9,422 nucleotides of DNA. Origin: Candidatus Schekmanbacteria bacterium GWA2_38_11 (GTDB taxonomy: Bacteria > Schekmanbacteria > GWA2-38-11). The notes beneath the pieces are model-generated. The model was given only the letters and a program-made list of their open reading frames with translations. It ran no database searches and was not told the DNA's origin. How positions within the stretch are numbered: the first letter of the stretch is position 1; the number at the start of each line of letters is the position of its first letter. Positions 5,786 through 9,422 of the stretch are shown here, piece by piece. The DNA lies in the NCBI GenBank assembly GCA_001790645.1, contig MGDB01000154.1, forward strand, positions 22,692 to 32,113. The letters are read 5' to 3'. Made by a program: the position numbers and the translations under genes.

Positions 5786-6367
5786 GTGAAATTAATAGTA
5801 GGGTTAGGAAACCCGGGTTCTGGGTATAAGGATACACGGCATAACATAGGATTCAGAGCTGTTGATGTTATAGGGAATGCCTGCGGGATAAAAATCAGTA
5901 AAAAGAAGTTTTTTTCGCAAATAGGAACAGGAAAGATTAAGCTTTATGATGTGATTTTAGCAAAACCGCTTACATATGTAAATAACAGCGGTGAGGCAGT
6001 AAAGAAATTGCTCCACGATTTCTCCCTTACCCCAAAAGAACTCATTGTTGTCCATGATGATATTGACTTGGAAAAGGGGATTTTAAAAATAAAAGAGAGA
6101 GGCGGGGATGGCGGACATAATGGGTTAAGATCAATGATCAACCTATTACAAACTGATAATTTTATAAGAATAAGGCTTGGTATAGGAAGGCCGGAATCCA
6201 AAGAAGATGTGGTTGACTATGTCCTTTCGTCTTTTGATAAAAAGGATCAGGAATGGGTTCAGCCTCTTTTAATCAGAGCAAAGACGGCAGTAGAAACTTT
6301 ATTGATTAAAGGCATAATAAATGCTATGAATGAATTCAATAAGAGGAGGATGAACGAAGAGTTTTAA
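5786..6367 (+). CDS. pth: peptidyl-tRNA hydrolase
   Basis: Pth frees tRNA from peptidyl-tRNA that has dropped off ribosomes. At 193 residues it has the usual length. Catalytic and binding residues are in place: GLGNPG at 6-11 with N9, TRHNIGF at 17-23 with catalytic H19, TYVNNSG at 63-69, VHDDIDL at 89-95 with D91 positioned to act on the histidine, and GGHNGLRS at 109-116 with N112. The start is a GTG at 5786, fixed by the match of MKLIVGLGNPG to the family. No ribosome binding site is evident in the AT-rich 30 bases after rplY, so translation may depend on ribosomes arriving from rplY. Confidence 0.96.
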   Translation: MKLIVGLGNPGSGYKDTRHNIGFRAVDVIGNACGIKISKKKFFSQIGTGKIKLYDVILAKPLTYVNNSGEAVKKLLHDFSLTPKELIVVHDDIDLEKGILKIKERGGDGGHNGLRSMINLLQTDNFIRIRLGIGRPESKEDVVDYVLSSFDKKDQEWVQPLLIRAKTAVETLLIKGIINAMNEFNKRRMNEEF

Positions 6368-6455
6368 CTCAAGAGTTTACTCCCTGCTCATAAAGGTAGA
6401 AAAAAAAAGGGCTCTAAGTCCTCAATTTCTGCCATATTGTGGGCTATTAAACCCG

Positions 6456-6474
6456 GGGGGAGGTGATAATAGTG
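6456..6474 (+). promoter_or_regulatory. strong ribosome binding site that sets the rpsF start
   Basis: GGAGGTGAT (6459-6467) is a perfect complement to the 3' end of 16S rRNA and stands eight bases from GTG at 6472, counted from GGAGG. An earlier in-frame GTG at 6463 lies inside this site and cannot be the start. The protein from 6472 begins MKTYEI, as expected for S6. Confidence 0.85.
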
Positions 6475-6816
6475 AAAACATATGAGATAATCTGTATAGT
6501 CAGGCCTGACCTTGCTGAGAGTGCCATCGAGGAAAAAATCGTTTCAAAGTTTAAGCAGATAACTGAAAGGTATCACGGCGAGATCTTGAAGACTGAAACA
6601 TGGGGATTGAGAAAACTTGCATATAATATCAACAAGTTTGAGGATGGTTATTATATTTTTAACCTCGTTAAAGGAGAACCTGCATTAATAAGCGAGCTTG
6701 AAAGGAATTTCCAGATAGATGAAAACATCTTGCGCTTTATGACAATAAAGCTTAAAGAAAAAAGTGCAAAGAAGACTACAGCTGAACCGGAAATCCCTAA
6801 GGAGGAAAAGATATGA
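6472..6816 (+). CDS. rpsF: 30S ribosomal protein S6
   Basis: From the GTG at 6472 the product has 114 residues. It opens with MKTYEIICIVRPDL, the first strand of the S6 ferredoxin-like fold, and contains ETWGLRKLAYNINKFEDGYY near 43-62 and the FQIDENILRFMTIKL segment near 80-94. S6 pairs with S18 on the platform of the small subunit, and S18 (rpsR) is encoded downstream. A charged tail (KKTTAEPEIPKEEKI) ends the protein. The stop overlaps the ssb start as ATGA, which implies translational coupling. The gene is separated from pth by about 100 bases and may have its own promoter. Confidence 0.95.
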   Translation: MKTYEIICIVRPDLAESAIEEKIVSKFKQITERYHGEILKTETWGLRKLAYNINKFEDGYYIFNLVKGEPALISELERNFQIDENILRFMTIKLKEKSAKKTTAEPEIPKEEKI

Positions 6817-7223
6817 GATGTTTCAATAAAGTTATTTTAGTGGGAAATCTAACCAGAGATCCGGAACTCCGCTACACTTCCGGAGGGATCGCAGTAACTA
6901 ATTTCAGTATAGCTGTAAACAGGGCATATACAACCAAAAGCGGTGAAAAAAAAGAAGAAGTCAGTTTCTTTGATGTAGCCGTTTGGAGAAAGTTGGCTGA
7001 GAATTGTGGGGAGTTTTTAAAGAAAGGCTCAGCAGTGCTTGTGGAAGGAAGGTTAAAGGAAGACAGATGGGAAGGTGAAGATGGCAACCGTCACTCAAAA
7101 GTAAAAGTTGAGGCTTATGATGTTGTGTTTCTTTCAAGCAAGGAGAGCAGGACTGCAGCAATAAAGGAAGAGGAGGCATTTCCACCTCCAGCAGCAGCAG
7201 AAGAAGAGGAAACCCCATTTTAA
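6813..7223 (+). CDS. ssb: single-stranded DNA-binding protein
   Basis: SSB coats single-stranded DNA during replication, repair and recombination. The OB-fold covers residues about 1-108: FNKVILVGNLTRDPELRYT at 4-22, VTNFSIAVNR at 28-37, FFDVAVWRKLAENC at 52-65, and KGSAVLVEGRLKEDRW at 71-86. A short linker rich in Ala, Glu and Pro leads to the acidic C-terminal tip EEEETPF, the docking site for partner proteins, here ending TPF rather than the usual IPF. At 136 residues it is on the short side for SSB. The start overlaps the rpsF stop, and AAGGAGG lies inside the end of rpsF. Placement between rpsF and rpsR is the classic arrangement in many bacteria. Confidence 0.96.
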   Translation: MRCFNKVILVGNLTRDPELRYTSGGIAVTNFSIAVNRAYTTKSGEKKEEVSFFDVAVWRKLAENCGEFLKKGSAVLVEGRLKEDRWEGEDGNRHSKVKVEAYDVVFLSSKESRTAAIKEEEAFPPPAAAEEEETPF

Positions 7224-7253
7224 CTTATAACTTATGATTTATGACTAATAATT

Positions 7254-7364
7254 GAGTAGCAATAAAGCGAAAAACGTAAAATTATAATTTAAAATTTAAA
7301 AGTTTCAATTTTTGCACTATAGTTTTTAGCTTTGCGTTTTAAACTTTCAGCTTTTTTGCTACTC
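7254..7364. repeat. long-spaced inverted repeat between ssb and rpsR
   Basis: GAGTAGCAATAAAGC (7254-7268) and GCTTTTTTGCTACTC (7350-7364) are inverted with one mismatch in 15, enclosing about 80 bases of very AT-rich sequence that has a second inner pair, AAAACG (7271-7276) and CGTTTT (7335-7340). The block fills most of the 169-base gap. It has no open frame. It could be a degenerate MITE-like unit or a structured intergenic mRNA element. Confidence 0.6.
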
Positions 7365-7392
7365 GCTACTTATAATGTTTAGAGGAGCGTAA

Positions 7393-7638
7393 ATGAAGAA
7401 ACCAAAGTTTCAGAAAAAAAAGAGGATTATCCTGCAAAAGAGATTTTGTGGGTTTTGCTCTACAAATACAGATATAGATTACAAAGACACCAAAAGGTTA
7501 AGAAGCTTTATCACTGAACGAGGCAAGATAATTCCAAGAAGAATTTCCGGTAATTGCGCAAAGCATCAAAGGAGTCTGACAACCGCTATTAAAAGGGCAA
7601 GAAATATAGCCCTTCTACCGTTTACGGTGAATAAATAG
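7393..7638 (+). CDS. rpsR: 30S ribosomal protein S18, cysteine-bearing form
   Basis: S18 joins S6 on the small-subunit platform. The 81-residue product has the family core [20 protein letters not shown] at 27-46, [22 protein letters not shown] at 49-70 and the ending ALLPF. Cysteines 19 and 22 (CGFC), C55 and H58 (CAKH) could bind a zinc ion, as in the cysteine-bearing (C+) forms of some ribosomal proteins; zinc binding is inference. GAGGAG lies seven bases before the ATG. A basic N terminus of Lys residues precedes the core, as usual. Confidence 0.95.
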   Translation: MKKPKFQKKKRIILQKRFCGFCSTNTDIDYKDTKRLRSFITERGKIIPRRISGNCAKHQRSLTTAIKRARNIALLPFTVNK

Positions 7639-7662
7639 ATAATGCGAGCATAACTCAAGTTG

Positions 7663-7716
7663 GTAGCCGCAGGCTTTAGCCTGCGTAAAATGGCGCAACC
7701 TAAAGGTTGCGGCTAC
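7663..7716. repeat. double-hairpin repeat between rpsR and rplI
   Basis: Outer arms GTAGCCGC (7663-7670) and GCGGCTAC (7709-7716) can pair, enclosing hairpin GCAGGCT/AGCCTGC (7669-7684). Alternatively GCAACCT/AGGTTGC (7695-7710) can form. Both hairpin sequences and the GTAGCC end also occur in MITE-like copies A and B, in rearranged order, so this is a related module without their terminal repeats. It lies within what should be the rpsR-rplI transcript. Confidence 0.7.
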
Positions 7717-7793
7717 ATAAATTATAGTTTTATTCGAGAAGACAATTAAATAGTACTTGAATCAAGAGGACAACTCAAGGAGACTAAAAGATC

Positions 7794-8240
7794 ATGGAAG
7801 TGTTATTGAAAAAAGAGGTAAAGAATTTAGGCAAGCAAGGGGATATTGTAAAAGTAAAGGATGGATTTGGAAGGAATTACTTATTCCCCAAAGGGCTGGC
7901 AGCTCCCGCAACTGCTAAAAATTTAAAAGTTCTTGAACAAGAAAAACTGACAGAGTCAAAGAGATTAGAAAAAGTTAAAAAGTCTGCTGAAGAGGTAGCA
8001 GAAAGATTGAAAAAAATTTCCTGCACCATTGTTAGGCATGCTGGAGAAGAGGATAAGCTGTTTGGATCGGTAACCTCAATGGATATAGGTGATAGCCTAA
8101 GGAATGAAGGGTTTGAAATAGACAAAAAAGATGTTTTACTCGATGAGCCGATAAAAAAATTAGGTGTATATCAGATTCCTGTAAAAGTTCATCCGGAAAT
8201 AACAGTAGAGGTCAAGGTCTGGGTTGTGAAAGATGAGTAA
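7794..8240 (+). CDS. rplI: 50S ribosomal protein L9
   Basis: L9 stretches from the base of the L1 stalk of the large subunit. The 148-residue protein has the signature MEVLLKKEVKNLGKQGDIVK at the N terminus, then VKDGFGRNYLFPKGLAAPAT at 21-40. A charged helical linker follows at about 41-76 (EKLTESKRLEKVKKSAEEVA), then the C-terminal domain with GEEDKLFGSVTSMDI and KVHPEITVEVKVWV. Length is typical. AAGGAG stands 11 bases upstream of the ATG, a little far. The gene order rpsR, rplI, dnaB is widely conserved. Confidence 0.96.
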   Translation: MEVLLKKEVKNLGKQGDIVKVKDGFGRNYLFPKGLAAPATAKNLKVLEQEKLTESKRLEKVKKSAEEVAERLKKISCTIVRHAGEEDKLFGSVTSMDIGDSLRNEGFEIDKKDVLLDEPIKKLGVYQIPVKVHPEITVEVKVWVVKDE

Positions 8241-8262
8241 AACCGCGAACTTTTATGAGGTT

Positions 8263-8384
8263 AAAAATACTAAATCCTAAACAAGTTTTAATGACCTAAA
8301 TTCAAAATTCAAACAAGAATTCAGAACATTTGAAATTTGTATTTTGATATTGTTTAAAATTTAGGATTTAATTTAGATTTTACC
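8263..8384. repeat. imperfect AT-rich inverted repeat between rplI and dnaB
   Basis: TAAATCCTAAA (8271-8281) is the exact inverse of TTTAGGATTTA (8360-8370), and the sequences flanking and inside them continue as imperfect inverted arms of roughly 50-60 bases. The unit fills most of the 171-base gap and has no coding frame. It looks like a palindromic intergenic repeat unrelated to the GC-rich modules elsewhere in the window. Confidence 0.6.
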
Positions 8385-8411
8385 TGAACATAAAAGAGGT
8401 AAATTACTCCT

Positions 8412-9422
8412 ATGGTAATCTTAGGCAATCTATCAGAAAGAATTCCACCCCAAAATTTAGAAGCCGAGAGGTCTGTGCTCGGCGGAATATTATTAGAGAA
8501 TAGCTCAATAAATGCTGTCATTGAAGTCCTCAGGGGAGAGGATTTCTATAAAAGAGCCCACAGAATAATTTTTTCCAAAATGATCGAACTCGATGGCAAA
8601 GGGGAACCCATCGATCTTGTTTCTCTTAAAGAGGCACTTAAAAAATCAAACCAGTTAGATGAAGCAGGCGGCATTACATACCTGTCCTCGCTCCTTGAAG
8701 CTGTACCAACTACAAGTAATATTTCCTATTATTCAAAGTTGGTAAAAGAAAAATCTTTAGCAAGAGAACTTCTTTCCTCAGCAACAGATGTTGTTAAGCA
8801 ATGCTATGAAGGGGGGAGAGATGCTGAAGAGCTGCTCAACCTTGCTGAGAAGAGCATTTACGACATATCTCAAAAATCTATATCCAAAGGGCCGGTCCAT
8901 CTGAAGGAAATAATCCATGAGAGTCTTGAAACCATAGACAATATTTATAAAAACAAAGGCCTCATGATGGGGATTGAGACCGGGTTTACAGATTTTGATC
9001 ATAAAACCTTAGGTCTCCAGCGATCAGATTTAATAATTATTGCAGGAAGGCCCAGCATGGGGAAAACTGCTTTTTGCCTGAATATTGCAGCTCATGTAGC
9101 CATTGAGAAACGCCTGCCTGTGGCTGTTTTCAGCCTTGAGATGTCTGCTGAGCAATTGGTATTCAGGATGCTATGCTCGGAATCAAGAGTCGATGCCCAC
9201 AAACTAAGGACAGGAATTCTTGAGAACAAATTTTATTCTAAACTTCCTATTGCTGCAGGTAAACTCTCTGAAGCGCCAATTTATATTGATGACAGCCCGG
9301 CTATATCAATCTTAGAGATGAGAGCCAAGGCAAGGAAGCTTAAAAGTAGTAACGGATTAGCTCTATTAATAATAGATTATTTACAGCTTATGAGGGGTGG
9401 CGGAAGATTTGAAAACCGCCAG
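8412..9422 (+). CDS. dnaB: replicative DNA helicase DnaB, 3' end beyond window
   Basis: I translated this frame from the ATG at 8412; it is open to the window edge, giving 337 of an expected 440-460 residues. DnaB is the hexameric ring helicase that unwinds DNA at the replication fork. The N-terminal domain begins IPPQNLEAERSVLGGILLEN and includes the FYKRAHRIIFSKMIEL helix region. The RecA-like motor has Walker A GRPSMGKT at 212-219, FSLEMSAEQLV just after, and Walker B LLIIDYLQLM with D322. No intein interrupts Walker A; other intein sites lie beyond the edge. The frame has AGAGG about 12 bases upstream of the ATG. It follows rplI, the usual neighbour. Confidence 0.96.
   Translation, partial: MVILGNLSERIPPQNLEAERSVLGGILLENSSINAVIEVLRGEDFYKRAHRIIFSKMIELDGKGEPIDLVSLKEALKKSNQLDEAGGITYLSSLLEAVPTTSNISYYSKLVKEKSLARELLSSATDVVKQCYEGGRDAEELLNLAEKSIYDISQKSISKGPVHLKEIIHESLETIDNIYKNKGLMMGIETGFTDFDHKTLGLQRSDLIIIAGRPSMGKTAFCLNIAAHVAIEKRLPVAVFSLEMSAEQLVFRMLCSESRVDAHKLRTGILENKFYSKLPIAAGKLSEAPIYIDDSPAISILEMRAKARKLKSSNGLALLIIDYLQLMRGGGRFENRQ

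Noticed and set aside
6368..6471. Possible S6:S18 autoregulatory RNA leader before rpsF
   Set aside because: I looked for a convincing stem with the expected conserved bases and found only a three-base GGG/CCC pairing (6441-6454); a covariance-model search would be needed to revive it.
6961..7218. Minus-strand open frame of 85 codons opposite ssb
   Set aside because: It is an antisense shadow of ssb, low in complexity where it covers the SSB tail.
8778..9002. Minus-strand open frame of 74 codons near the right end
   Set aside because: It falls within the dnaB coding region, which has full helicase motifs in the plus frame.

Overview
The window looks like a chromosomal housekeeping region of a low-GC, AT-rich diderm bacterium. 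The gene order lipoprotein, ispE, spoVG, tRNA-Gln, prs, rplY (ctc type), pth, then rpsF, rpsR, rplI, dnaB resembles deltaproteobacteria-like lineages and related uncultivated candidate phyla. That placement is inference from gene content and order. The envelope lipoprotein (LolB/DUF4292-like) argues for an outer membrane. No phage, plasmid, CRISPR or defence system is visible.

Layout. Positions 1-1107 carry two minus-strand genes: the 5' part of an AIR-synthase/ThiL-like gene running off the left edge, and pgpA (phosphatidylglycerophosphatase A). They are separated by about 400 bp of repeat-filled spacer. A divergent spacer (1108-1399) leads into plus-strand genes that continue to the right edge: a lipoprotein, ispE (isoprenoid precursor synthesis), spoVG (RNA/DNA-binding regulator), tRNA-Gln(UUG), prs (PRPP synthesis), rplY (ribosomal protein L25/CTC), pth (peptidyl-tRNA hydrolase), rpsF-ssb (overlapping), rpsR, rplI and the first 337 codons of dnaB. 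From tRNA-Gln onward the genes serve translation, nucleotide supply and replication. prs-rplY and rpsF-ssb are tightly coupled, while later genes are spaced by 150-170 bp of inverted repeats.

The unusual content is in the non-coding DNA. Two copies of a small non-coding element with terminal inverted repeats (MITE-like) lie at about 358-499 and 2347-2454. A related double-hairpin module lies between rpsR and rplI. A very short GC-rich palindrome (core CCTGCCGGCAGG) sits inside one element copy and again in the 5' end of the ispE frame. Where the original site can be reconstructed, the insertions fall at the tips of pre-existing hairpins. The ispE reading frame has no ATG, GTG or TTG at the expected start. 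It has either a 40-codon extension made largely of translated palindromic repeats, or a non-canonical AUA start behind a good ribosome binding site. These two points are the best candidates for something previously undescribed; the genes themselves are ordinary.
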